This document shows, one piece after another, positions 8,468-17,368 of a stretch of DNA of 64,000 nucleotides (position 1 is its first letter; every line of letters starts with the position of its first letter). The notes beneath the pieces were generated by a model. The model worked only from the letters and a program-made list of their open reading frames with translations. It was not told the DNA's origin and made no database searches. The translations under genes and the position numbers were made by a program. Source of the DNA: JAWXBT01 sp964523015 (lineage in GTDB: Bacteria; Bdellovibrionota_C; UBA2361; J135); assembly GCA_964523015.1 (NCBI GenBank), contig CAZFXN010000006.1:1-64000 (forward strand), given 5' to 3'.

Positions 8468-9040
8468 TTACCTAATAATTAATATTTCGCTCTCAAGGCC
8501 ATCAAATCCAACACTTATAATTCGCTGAGCATCAGATTCAACATTAGCTTGATTAACCCCTATGATCTTATACCCATATTCAGATCCAGGAACTAACGTT
8601 GAGTCTTTATAAGTAAAGGAGAGTAATTCATTAGGCACTTGAACCCTACGAGGAGATTTTCCAGCCTTTCTGGCATCTTCTTGTAGTTGAAATAAAACAG
8701 GAAGGTGCTCATCCTTTATTGCAGTTAGTAATTCGTACCCTTGAACTTTAAAGAGACTATGATCCTCTTCAGTTAACTCTTTTCGATAAATTCGATATTC
8801 ATCAAGAGTCTTTAGAGGTTTGCCACGAGCATCTTTTTCTGAAGAACGAAAAGCGAATCGCACTCCATCTGGTTCAGCTGTTACGCTTAGATCCTTAACC
8901 ATTTCAGGTCCAACAGCTTCAGCCGGAACTGGTGGTTCATACCTGCCACACGCGCTAATAGTCAAAACTGTTAAAGATATTAAAATTTTTGCTAATAAAT
9001 TTTTTGCTGTTATTTTTTTTGCTGTTAATTTTTTTTTCAT
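8468..9040 (-). CDS. Lipoprotein, hypothetical
   Basis: The protein starts with a very lysine-rich leader, a hydrophobic segment and a lipobox LTISAC near residue 31, so it is a lipid-anchored envelope protein of about 190 residues. The body resembles a fibronectin type III-like beta sandwich (VRFAFRSSEKDARG... EYRIYRKE... SEYGYKIIGVNQ), but this is a weak impression. I use the ATG at 9040; an in-frame GTG seven codons earlier is possible. The leader contains a DNA tandem repeat based on TTTTTTGCTGTTA that encodes KKITAK-like units. It lies between argD and dapA, 19 bases before dapA, so it is cotranscribed with lysine genes. No enzymatic role is evident. Confidence 0.75.
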   Translation of the reverse strand: MKKKLTAKKITAKNLLAKILISLTVLTISACGRYEPPVPAEAVGPEMVKDLSVTAEPDGVRFAFRSSEKDARGKPLKTLDEYRIYRKELTEEDHSLFKVQGYELLTAIKDEHLPVLFQLQEDARKAGKSPRRVQVPNELLSFTYKDSTLVPGSEYGYKIIGVNQANVESDAQRIISVGFDGLESEILIIR

Positions 9041-9086
9041 ACTCAAGATCTCGCTCCGCACTTATATTAAGCACCTAAAAAGAGAC

Positions 9087-10283
9087 TTAGTAACTATCAC
9101 ATACTTTACCTAAAATTCCTAACGCTTCATCTATGTCACTATCGCTTGCCACAAGTGGTGGATAAATTCGAATACTATCCGGACCCGCAGTAATACAAAC
9201 TAATCCATTATTGGCTAATCGAATTCTAAATTCCTTACTATCAACTTTAAGCGATAATCCGATCATTAATCCACGACCACGGGCAGCTGTAAGTACTTTT
9301 GGCTTCTTATCTACAAGAGTTTTTAGTAGCCCTAAAAACCTCTCCCCTTTTCTGGTTACATCTTTTAGAAATTCCGGATTAGATACTATTTCGCTCACTA
9401 CTAATCCAATTCTTGCAGATAAAGGATTTCCACCAAATGTAGTTCCGTGAGTTTCATCACTAATAACATCACCAATATCAGCACGACAAAGAGTTACTCC
9501 TATTGGAAACCCAGTGGCCACTCCCTTAGCCAAGGTTAGAATATCTGGCTTAAATCCTTCATGTTCAAAATTAAAAAACTTCCCTGTTCTGCCGATACCA
9601 GTCTGCATTTCATCAGTTATGATCAATAAATTATGCTTTGTAGAGATAGCTTTTAAGCCTTGGTAAAATCCTGGAGCTGGAAAAACAAGTCCTGCCCTCC
9701 CCATAATTGGCTCAAACATTATTGCAACTGTTTTATCGGTAATAGCTCCCTCTATGGCATTTAGATCAAAAGCCGGAACTTTTACAAATCCCTCTAAAAG
9801 AGGCGCATATCCATCTTGAATTTTCTCAGTACCTGTTGCAGAGATTGTAGCAATTGTTCGCCCATGAAAAGCAGTCCTAAAGGTTATAATTTCATACCTT
9901 CCACCACCAACTTTATTCCCCCAACGTCTAGCAAATTTGATAGCTCCCTCATTAGCTTCAGCTCCACTATTAGAAAAGAAAGCCCGATCAAGACCGCTTA
10001 ATTGACAGAGCTTCTCTGCTAATTGGGCATGCTCAGCACTAAAAAAACTATTACTGGTATGAACTACTCTTTCGATCTGATCTCGAGCAGCTTCAATAAT
10101 TGCAGGATGACAATGTCCTAATGAAGTAACACCGATGCCGGCAGTAAAATCTAAGTATTCTTTTCCCTCAGGGGTCCAGATTCTGGAGCCTTTCCCTTTA
10201 GCCAGAACAATTCCCTCAGCACGGGAGTAGCATGGTACTGAATATTTTTTGTATAAATCCTTAACTTGATCAGAACTAAGCAC
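9087..10283 (-). CDS. argD: Acetylornithine / succinyldiaminopimelate aminotransferase
   Basis: A 398-residue class III PLP aminotransferase. The text LDFTAGIGVTSLGHCHPA, FFSNSGAEANEGAIKFARRW, AFHGRTIATISATG and ITDEMQTGIGRTGKFF is typical of ArgD, and the PLP lysine lies in LTLAKGVATGFPIG. ArgD proteins often also act as DapC in lysine biosynthesis. Its place in the same run as dapA and dapB suggests that second role here. It uses a GTG start with AAGG upstream. It follows rpoD by 49 bases. Confidence 0.92.
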   Translation of the reverse strand: MLSSDQVKDLYKKYSVPCYSRAEGIVLAKGKGSRIWTPEGKEYLDFTAGIGVTSLGHCHPAIIEAARDQIERVVHTSNSFFSAEHAQLAEKLCQLSGLDRAFFSNSGAEANEGAIKFARRWGNKVGGGRYEIITFRTAFHGRTIATISATGTEKIQDGYAPLLEGFVKVPAFDLNAIEGAITDKTVAIMFEPIMGRAGLVFPAPGFYQGLKAISTKHNLLIITDEMQTGIGRTGKFFNFEHEGFKPDILTLAKGVATGFPIGVTLCRADIGDVISDETHGTTFGGNPLSARIGLVVSEIVSNPEFLKDVTRKGERFLGLLKTLVDKKPKVLTAARGRGLMIGLSLKVDSKEFRIRLANNGLVCITAGPDSIRIYPPLVASDSDIDEALGILGKVCDSY

Positions 10284-10332
10284 GGAAATACCTTCTAAAG
10301 TAAAAAAGGTAGTTTTACATAAAATCGCTTAC

Positions 10333-12504
10333 TTACTCAGCGACAAATCCTTTAAGCTTCTTACTTCTACTTGGATGTCGAAGTTTTCTAAGAGCTTTAG
10401 CTTCAATCTGCCTAATACGCTCTCTGGTTACATCAAAATTCTGACCGACTTCTTCAAGGGTATGATCACTCTTCTCTCCGATACCAAAACGCATGCGCAG
10501 GACCTTCTCTTCACGTGGAGTAAGGGTCGACAGAACTCTCCGTGTTTGCTCCTGAAGATTCATGTTAACAACAGCATCAGCTGGTGAAAGGACTCGCTTG
10601 TCCTCAATAAAATCACCAAGCAACGAATCCTCCTCTTCACCAATAGGTGTTTCTAAAGAGATCGGCTCTTTAGCAATCTTCATTACTTTGCGAACTTTAT
10701 CAATGGAGATATCCATTCGTTGGGCTATCTCTTCAGGTGTAGGCTCCCGTCCTAAATCCTGGACTAACTGTCGTGATGTACGGAGTAATTTATTGATCGT
10801 TTCGATCATATGAACAGGGATACGGATCGTACGAGCCTGATCAGCGATTGCTCGGGTAATCGCCTGACGAATCCACCAAGTTGCATAAGTAGAGAATTTG
10901 TATCCACGTTGATATTCAAACTTATCAACAGCTTTCATTAGACCAATATTTCCCTCTTGAATAAGATCTAAGAATTGAAGACCACGATTGGTATATTTCT
11001 TAGCAATAGAAACTACCAGTCTTAGATTTGCTTCGATCAGTTCACGTTTAGCTTCGTAAGCTAACTGCTCCCCATCTTTCATGTTGTAGACGGATTCTCT
11101 AAACTCATCAAAATCACGCATGACGTCATTTTCAAGAGTTGTTACCTTCTCTTTTAATTCAGCTAAGATAAGTCCCATCTGACGACCATCAGTGGCTTTT
11201 AATTTAAATCTACGACAAGCGCGTTTGAAATCTAATTGATTCTCACTAGCTAATTCTACAGCGGCTTGTAACACTTCCGCTCTTGGCCGACCAAGCTTAC
11301 GCTCAATCTCCTTTAATCGCTGAGAGACCTCTAATACTTCACTAAAAACTTTCTTTACATACTCAGCCATAGCATCAAACTGCTTTCCGCTAAGGTTCAG
11401 ATCCAAAATTTTAACTGAATTTTTCTTAAGAACTTTTCGGTATTTCTTATCGGCATCGGCCTCTGTTTTTTTACCTCTTGCTTTCTGAAGATTCTCTGAA
11501 GCTGCAGTAGTATCACGAAGGGCGCGCCTATATGTATTTCCTTTCTTTAAGAAATCATTTTTAGCTTTCTCGTCTTCCGCTAACTTTTTAGCTTTAGCCT
11601 CATCGATCTGCTCAGCAGGATCACTATCATCATCATCTTGAATAATCTTTCTTGGTTGATCATCATCCTCTTCTTCTGATGGATCGACCTCTTCTTCTTC
11701 AAATAGATCTCGTAATCTTAGTGTTCCCTCTTTGACTCTATCAAATAAAGTTACGATAAACTTAACGGCTAATGGCTGTCCCAAAAGCAACTCACGAGCA
11801 ACCAGTGCGCCAGCTTCTATTCTTTTCGCAATCTCAACTTCCCCTTCACGGGTCAAAAGACTTACACTGCCCATCTCTCGCAGATACATTCTAACTGGAT
11901 CGGCACTTTTACCTAATGTCGATTCATCATAGATTGGATCCAGTGGAGCTTCTGGCTCTCTCTCATCGCCATCAAAGGTCTCCCCTCCATCATCAACAAT
12001 ATCAATATCAAGATCATCAAATACAGAGATAACCTCTTCTAATTGATCGGCTGATACTAAATCAGATGGCAATCCTTCATTTAAATCCTCTAAAGTTAGA
12101 AAGCCTTTTTCCTTTCCTAGTTCTACAAGTCGGGTGACTTCACGAGTACGATCAGCATTAGTAGCAGCATTGTTTTTATTGTCAGAATTTTGAATCGCTG
12201 ACTCAATCGCTGCCTCTTCACTTTTATGTAATTTTGAACCACCTGATTTAGTACGAGCAGAAATTGCGGTTTTAGATACTTTGACTTCTTGACTACCATT
12301 AGAATCAATTTTTCTAGGTCGACCTCTTTTTTTGGGAGGTTCAGGCTCAGTGCGGGCTTCAGCGCGGACAGAAACTTTTCCCTTTAACTTTGAGCGGGCT
12401 ACTTTCATAGCCCGGAGTTTTTCGCCTCTACCGCTACCAGCTTTTAGGGTGCGACCTCTAGATGTATTTTTTGACTTTGATTTCACTGTCCTTAAATCCT
12501 TCAT
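10333..12504 (-). CDS. rpoD: Primary sigma factor RpoD with an AT-hook-like N-terminal extension
   Basis: The housekeeping sigma-70 factor, 723 residues. Region 1.1 (about 120-175), region 1.2 (DPVRMYLREMGSVSLLTREGE), the non-conserved insert with acidic runs, regions 2-3 (NLRLVVSIAKKYTNRGLQFLDLIQEGN, YKFSTYATWWIRQAITRA) and region 4 with the helix-turn-helix (LEEVGQNFDVTRERIRQIEAKALRKLRHP) are all present. Residues 1-70 are strongly basic and contain KKRGRPRKI at 58-66, an AT-hook-like motif. The gene lies 202 bases downstream of dnaG, the conserved macromolecular-synthesis pairing. Confidence 0.97.
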   Translation of the reverse strand: MKDLRTVKSKSKNTSRGRTLKAGSGRGEKLRAMKVARSKLKGKVSVRAEARTEPEPPKKRGRPRKIDSNGSQEVKVSKTAISARTKSGGSKLHKSEEAAIESAIQNSDNKNNAATNADRTREVTRLVELGKEKGFLTLEDLNEGLPSDLVSADQLEEVISVFDDLDIDIVDDGGETFDGDEREPEAPLDPIYDESTLGKSADPVRMYLREMGSVSLLTREGEVEIAKRIEAGALVARELLLGQPLAVKFIVTLFDRVKEGTLRLRDLFEEEEVDPSEEEDDDQPRKIIQDDDDSDPAEQIDEAKAKKLAEDEKAKNDFLKKGNTYRRALRDTTAASENLQKARGKKTEADADKKYRKVLKKNSVKILDLNLSGKQFDAMAEYVKKVFSEVLEVSQRLKEIERKLGRPRAEVLQAAVELASENQLDFKRACRRFKLKATDGRQMGLILAELKEKVTTLENDVMRDFDEFRESVYNMKDGEQLAYEAKRELIEANLRLVVSIAKKYTNRGLQFLDLIQEGNIGLMKAVDKFEYQRGYKFSTYATWWIRQAITRAIADQARTIRIPVHMIETINKLLRTSRQLVQDLGREPTPEEIAQRMDISIDKVRKVMKIAKEPISLETPIGEEEDSLLGDFIEDKRVLSPADAVVNMNLQEQTRRVLSTLTPREEKVLRMRFGIGEKSDHTLEEVGQNFDVTRERIRQIEAKALRKLRHPSRSKKLKGFVAE

Positions 12505-12706
12505 TATGATCTCTAAGTGACTTGCCTATTGCTGGTTCTAATCAAATCTTGGCGAGAGCCCATAGAATTATCTTGACAACTTTCAAGCAACCCTAAAAAA
12601 GCACAATTCCGCAAAAATTTAACAGCTTCATTTGTATGAAAAATGTAAGGAATTATAATTACATATGTAAGATACTTACGCTAGTGCATGGAACTTAATT
12701 TATGTC

Positions 12707-14572
12707 CTAAATTCCTCGATCTTTAAGCTCTCCAAGGCGACGTCTAACTAAAAGCATCTCCTGACTTAAATTTATCTTGGAGGTTTCATCCTCTGCACCC
12801 TTTAGTTCCAACTCTACCTGGCTAACTCTTTCTTTTAATTGGTTTTTTTCATAAGTAAGAAGGCATTCTTTAAAAACCTGTCCTAGATCTAAATTTGGAT
12901 ATTCGGCAGCCTTATAGGAATCTTTCCAAAATTGAACCCAATCCGTACCTAAGGATGTTAAAAAATCTCGTAACTCAATTTTCTTTTGTTCGTCTGTGCC
13001 TACCTTAGAAACGATCTCATGTAGTCCTACCAAAAAACGTAAAGTAGCTTGATGAGCCTTGGTGCATAGAATTGGATTTGAAAGGGCCTGCTCAACAAGA
13101 TCTCTTCTTACTGCAACAGCTCGTAATAGTTCCTTGTCTACTTTAGGTAATTGTACAAAGCGTTCGTTAATACTGTTTTCGTCATCGTCTTCTAAATCAT
13201 TACTATCTTCAGTAACAACAATATTTTTTGCAACAGAGGCATTTCCCTCAATAAATTTTAGGAAATCCTTTGATTCTATCATTAACTTTGCAGCAGCCGT
13301 CTCGATCAGTGAGCTTCTTTCAATAGAGTTTGAAACCTTAGATAATAGCAGAGATAATTCTTTGGCGATTTTTCCCTTACTCGCAGCTCCAATGGAACGA
13401 GCTGAAGAGATCCCTTCAAGCCCAGAATATTTTTGGATCATCGCGTCAACAAAGCATTCAAAAAGTGGAAGTTTTCTAAGATTATTTAGTGCTTTCTCAG
13501 TATGCTCTCCGTGTTTTTCAGCAAACGTGTCTGGATCTTCATCCGAATCTAAGAAAAGGGCCGAAACATCGATACCGGAGTTAATTGTTACAGCAAACAT
13601 CTTAGTTGCAGCATTTCTACCTGCATCATCACCATCAAATACAACGATTAGTCGTTTAGCTAGCTGAGATAATCGCTTAATATGATCTTCGGTGACGGCT
13701 GTCCCACAGGTGGCAACAGTATTCTCAATCCCTACTCTCCATAGGCCAATAACATCAAGGTATCCCTCAACCAGATAAACCTGACCAGACTCCCTTATTC
13801 TTTTACTTGCCTGAGGTAGGCCGTACAGAATTTTACTTTTTTTATAAACTTCAGTTTCTGGTGAATTTAAATATTTAGGAGATTTTTTTTCTCGTTCTGG
13901 ATCACTTAATCCTGGAATTATTCTTCCACCAAATCCAGCAATTCTTTTAGGATCAATAAAAATCGGAAACATTAAACGACCACGAAAGCGATCGATTAAC
14001 TTCCCTGAATGATTCCTCTGTCCAAGTCCAGATTTTATAATTAGATCTTCGTCAAATTTTTTACTTAGTAAAAAATCTGACAAAGATGACCATTCATCCT
14101 TAGAAAAACCAACCAGAAATGACTTACAACTGTTAGCATTAAGGTTACGCTTCTCTAAGTATTGCTTAAGCACAGAAGGTCCATTAGGAATGGCCTGTCC
14201 AAAAAACTGAGCTGCGGCATGGTTAATCTTATAATACGCTTCAGTATTAACTGCCGAAGCTGTTACTCCTTGACCGCCTTGCTCATATACAATTGGGACA
14301 CCGTAACGAGAGGCTAACTCCTCAACTGCTTCGGGAAAAGTTAGTCCCCTTGTACTCATTACATAAGAGATTACATTTCCACTCTCACCACATCCAAAAC
14401 AGTAGTAGGTATCTCCAGAATCACGCACCATAAAAGAGGGCGATCGCTCAGAATGAAACGGGCATAATCCAGTATAATTTCTACCTTGGCGTTTTAACGA
14501 TACACTCTCACCCACTACTTCAAGTAGATTTGCTGCATCGCGAACTTTGCCAATAGTTTCTTTAGCTATCAC
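12707..14572 (-). CDS. dnaG: DNA primase
   Basis: DnaG makes RNA primers at the replication fork. The N-terminal CHC2 zinc domain has C37, H40, C58 and C61. The TOPRIM domain contains VYLVEGYLDVIGLWRVG and VVFDGDDAGRNAA, whose acidic residues bind metal. The C-terminal part is the helicase-interaction region. It is 621 residues long, normal for the family. The start is a GTG at 14572. It is paired with rpoD downstream, as in the classic dnaG-rpoD operon, with a promoter-like sequence just upstream. Confidence 0.96.
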   Translation of the reverse strand: MIAKETIGKVRDAANLLEVVGESVSLKRQGRNYTGLCPFHSERSPSFMVRDSGDTYYCFGCGESGNVISYVMSTRGLTFPEAVEELASRYGVPIVYEQGGQGVTASAVNTEAYYKINHAAAQFFGQAIPNGPSVLKQYLEKRNLNANSCKSFLVGFSKDEWSSLSDFLLSKKFDEDLIIKSGLGQRNHSGKLIDRFRGRLMFPIFIDPKRIAGFGGRIIPGLSDPEREKKSPKYLNSPETEVYKKSKILYGLPQASKRIRESGQVYLVEGYLDVIGLWRVGIENTVATCGTAVTEDHIKRLSQLAKRLIVVFDGDDAGRNAATKMFAVTINSGIDVSALFLDSDEDPDTFAEKHGEHTEKALNNLRKLPLFECFVDAMIQKYSGLEGISSARSIGAASKGKIAKELSLLLSKVSNSIERSSLIETAAAKLMIESKDFLKFIEGNASVAKNIVVTEDSNDLEDDDENSINERFVQLPKVDKELLRAVAVRRDLVEQALSNPILCTKAHQATLRFLVGLHEIVSKVGTDEQKKIELRDFLTSLGTDWVQFWKDSYKAAEYPNLDLGQVFKECLLTYEKNQLKERVSQVELELKGAEDETSKINLSQEMLLVRRRLGELKDRGI

Positions 14573-14597
14573 TTACAGCCATTAAAATAACTAATTT

Positions 14598-14674
14598 ATA
14601 CCAAAGCATAGTAGGTTTTTCTGATTTCTTGACAAGCCTTTGGCTTGGCAGAATTTCTAATAATGCTTTGGTAT
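14598..14674. repeat. Nested inverted repeat between mtnP-like gene and dnaG
   Basis: Outer arms ATACCAAAGCAT (14598-14609) and its exact complement (14663-14674) enclose an inner hairpin CAAGCC-TTT-GGCTTG (14633-14647). It can act as the terminator of the upstream phosphorylase gene, but it also overlaps the likely dnaG promoter. The inner hairpin with its flank TTTCTTGA resembles the one inside the 54839-54953 repeat. Confidence 0.75.
14608..14635 (-). promoter_or_regulatory. Candidate promoter of dnaG-rpoD
   Basis: On the minus strand, TTGTCA (14630-14635, five of six matches) and TACTAT (14608-14613, four of six) are separated by 16 bases and point to dnaG, 36 bases further on. The -10 overlaps one arm of the nested inverted repeat, so a protein or cruciform there would affect initiation. 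Confidence 0.4.
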
Positions 14675-14686
14675 TTATTGTTTTGC

Positions 14687-15577
14687 TCAATTTTTTGCAA
14701 AATTGAGCTGGTACCTCTCTATTAAAGGTTTGAGATCGTTTAATCTCTCTTTGGAAACAGAATTAAATTGGGTTACTAGCGCAGAGGAGAGCGCGTTCCT
14801 AGCTAGATCTGACGGCTGAGTAGCTGAGATTTTTGTCATTAAATTAAGTAAAAGCGTATTGGCCTTATGAGCATTCTCTTTTAATACCTTCATTACCTTA
14901 CTTACTTCAACTGCCTCTTCATTTTCTTTCCAGCAGTCATAATCAGTCACTAAGTTAAGTCCGGCATAAGAGATCTCAGCTTCCCTTGCTAATTTTGCCT
15001 CTGGCATATTGGTCATTCCAATAATGACTGCTCCCATCGATCTATAAAGGTGAGACTCCGCTTTTGATGAGAATAATGGCCCCTCTATACAGATATGAGT
15101 ACCACCATCATGAACTATATCATGACTAAGGGTCTCTTTTGCTGATTGTAGTAACAACGATCTTAATACCGGACAAAAAGGCTCTGCAAAACTAACATGA
15201 GCTACGAGTCCCTCTCCAAAAAATGTTCCTTTTCTTCCTTTAGTCCAATCAAGACTCTGATCAGGTATTACAATATGTCCTGGGGGGTATTCCTCTTTTA
15301 GACTACCAACAGCACCGACACCTACACACCACTCTGCGCCAAGTGTTTTTAAGGCATAAATATTTGCCTGGTAATTAACCTCAGAGGGTAAGATAGAGTG
15401 ATTCCGACCATGTCGAGCTAAAAATAAAACATCTACATCACCTACTTTGCCGCTTAGGATAGTATCAGAAGGTTTTCCATATGGAGTTGAAACATCGTGA
15501 GTTTGTGTGTCTGAGAGTCCAGCAAAAGAGTATAATCCGCTACCACCAATAATTGCTAATACAGTTTTTTTAGACAT
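14687..15577 (-). CDS. mtnP: S-methyl-5'-thioadenosine (or purine nucleoside) phosphorylase
   Basis: A 296-residue phosphorylase of the PNP/MTAP class. It releases adenine from methylthioadenosine in methionine salvage, or a purine base from a nucleoside. Visible family blocks are IIGGSGLYSF, LARHGRNH, the substrate-binding ICIEGPLFSSKAES and GMTNMPEAKLAREAEISYA, then LVTDYDCW. The MTN-PEAKLAREAEI block favours MTAP over PNP. The C-terminus is somewhat longer than minimal family members. It follows the thiolase by 13 bases. Confidence 0.9.
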   Translation of the reverse strand: MSKKTVLAIIGGSGLYSFAGLSDTQTHDVSTPYGKPSDTILSGKVGDVDVLFLARHGRNHSILPSEVNYQANIYALKTLGAEWCVGVGAVGSLKEEYPPGHIVIPDQSLDWTKGRKGTFFGEGLVAHVSFAEPFCPVLRSLLLQSAKETLSHDIVHDGGTHICIEGPLFSSKAESHLYRSMGAVIIGMTNMPEAKLAREAEISYAGLNLVTDYDCWKENEEAVEVSKVMKVLKENAHKANTLLLNLMTKISATQPSDLARNALSSALVTQFNSVSKERLNDLKPLIERYQLNFAKN

Positions 15578-15590
15578 TCTTATCTCGTTT

Positions 15591-16799
15591 CTAGTTAAGA
15601 TTTTTTACCATTATGGCAATTCCTTGTCCGCCACCAACGCACAGAGTTGCTATACCTAGATTCCTCTTATTTCTCTTTAATGCGTGAACCAGTGTAACAA
15701 GCACTCTGGCTCCACTTGCTCCAATAGGATGACCAAGTGCGATGGCTCCACCGTATATATTTACTTTTGCAGGATCCAACTCTAACGATCTGGAAACAGC
15801 CAAAGCCTGAGAGGCAAATGCTTCATTAGCCTCAAATAGATCTATCTCGGAGATCTTAACTTTTGTTTTAGCGCACAACTTCTGCACAGCCCCAACAGGA
15901 CCAAGCCCCATCAGTTCAGGCTCAACACCATTTGATGCCCATCCTAAAACTTCAGCTAACGGAGTTAATCCATGTTTTTTTACCGCTTCTTCACTCGCTA
16001 AAAGCACCATGGCTGCGCCATCATTAATGCCTGAGGCATTACCAGCAGTAACAGAACCATCAGATTTAAATGCAGGCTTAAGACTTGATAAAGATTCTTT
16101 TGTAGCATCTCCTCTTGGATGCTCATCCACTAAGAACTCACCAACAACCTTGTCGCGCTTTAGGAGTGGAACTCCTGTTATCTCCTCAGTAAAGCACCCT
16201 TTGCTTATCGCTTCTTTGGCTCGCATCTGACTCTCAAAAGCAAAAGCATCCTGATCTTCTCTTGAAATTTTAAATTTTGTCGCTAAGTTTTCAGCAGTTA
16301 TTCCCATATGACAGGAATGAAAAACATCAGTGAGTCCATCTTGTAAAATTAGATCACTTAATTCTACATTTCCAAGTTTTGCTCCCCACCTAGTTCCTTT
16401 TGAAACAAACACAGCTTGTGACATGCTTTCAGTACCGCCAGCCAGGATTACGTTAGCGTCGCCGGAGGAGATAGACTGACATCCTAGAGTAATTGCCTTT
16501 AGACCAGAGCCGCAAACTTTGTTAACAGTGTAGGCTGGAACTGAGACTGGCAACCCGGCACCAAGAGTAACCTGTCGGGCAATATTCATTCCGTGTCCAG
16601 CACCTAAAACATTACCGACAATTACTTCATCAATATGCTCCCTAAGGACTAGCTCTTTAGCGGTAGATTTAAAAGTGGCAGTGGCAGCAACTTGTCCTAA
16701 GTAAGCTGGTCCAGCATCGACTAAACTTCCACCGAATTTACCGATCGCGGTTCTTTTTGCAGAAACAATGTAAACTTTAGATGCTGGACTACTTGACAT
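15591..16799 (-). CDS. Acetyl-CoA acetyltransferase (thiolase)
   Basis: A 402-residue thiolase that makes or cleaves acetoacetyl-CoA. The nucleophilic cysteine lies in VNKVCGSGLKAI. The C-terminal active-site blocks are NEAFASQALAV, the histidine in GGAIALGHPIGASGAR, and the second cysteine in LCVGGGQGIAIMV. This composition favours the biosynthetic/acetoacetyl-CoA type. Together with the acyl-CoA dehydrogenase and ETF operon in this window it points to beta-oxidation or ketogenic amino acid breakdown, but isoprenoid use is also possible. It lies 24 bases downstream of greA. Confidence 0.93.
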   Translation of the reverse strand: MSSSPASKVYIVSAKRTAIGKFGGSLVDAGPAYLGQVAATATFKSTAKELVLREHIDEVIVGNVLGAGHGMNIARQVTLGAGLPVSVPAYTVNKVCGSGLKAITLGCQSISSGDANVILAGGTESMSQAVFVSKGTRWGAKLGNVELSDLILQDGLTDVFHSCHMGITAENLATKFKISREDQDAFAFESQMRAKEAISKGCFTEEITGVPLLKRDKVVGEFLVDEHPRGDATKESLSSLKPAFKSDGSVTAGNASGINDGAAMVLLASEEAVKKHGLTPLAEVLGWASNGVEPELMGLGPVGAVQKLCAKTKVKISEIDLFEANEAFASQALAVSRSLELDPAKVNIYGGAIALGHPIGASGARVLVTLVHALKRNKRNLGIATLCVGGGQGIAIMVKNLN

Positions 16800-16823
16800 A
16801 TTTACTCCAAAAAACTTTTTGCA

Positions 16824-17345
16824 CTATTCTAAGGATTGATCATCCTTATCTTCCTCATCATCAACGTAATCAACAAAGATCTTTAAAACTTCATACTCTT
16901 TCTGACCACTTGGTAAAGTGATAGTAACGATATCCCCTTCAGATTTCCCAATTAAACTTTTACCGATTGGAGATTCAAAAGAGATCAACCCCTGCCCTAC
17001 ATCTGACTCATCAGCTCCGACTAAGGTAATTACCTTCTTCTCTCCAGAATCGGTATCTTCAACCTTTACTGAAACGCCAAAAGTTACTCTTGCAGGTTCT
17101 GGAGTATCTCTAGGATCGATGACCTGGGCTAAAGATAACTTGGCTTCAATATCCCTAATTTTTGCTTCGGTCATTCCAGATTTTTCTTTTGCAGCATCGT
17201 AGTCAGCATTCTCACTGAGATCTCCATGCTCACGTGCCACTTCTATCGCTCTAGATAGTTCAGGTCGGGTAGACTTTAATCGATGAACCTCTTTACGAAG
17301 CCGGTTATAGCTACGAGGAGTCATCGGTACTTTAATTGTTGTCAT
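16824..17345 (-). CDS. greA: Transcription elongation factor GreA
   Basis: GreA rescues backtracked RNA polymerase by stimulating transcript cleavage. The N-terminal coiled coil carries the acidic tip in ARE-HGDLSENADYDAAKEK, and the C-terminal FKBP-like domain has ISFESPIGKSLIGKSEGDIVTITLPSG followed by YEVLKI. The 173-residue protein is slightly longer than usual because of an acidic tail (DYVDDEEDKDDQ). It lies between carB and the thiolase with short gaps, probably in the same transcript. Confidence 0.96.
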   Translation of the reverse strand: MTTIKVPMTPRSYNRLRKEVHRLKSTRPELSRAIEVAREHGDLSENADYDAAKEKSGMTEAKIRDIEAKLSLAQVIDPRDTPEPARVTFGVSVKVEDTDSGEKKVITLVGADESDVGQGLISFESPIGKSLIGKSEGDIVTITLPSGQKEYEVLKIFVDYVDDEEDKDDQSLE

Positions 17346-17368
17346 TTTTCCTCGATCTATAAAAATAG

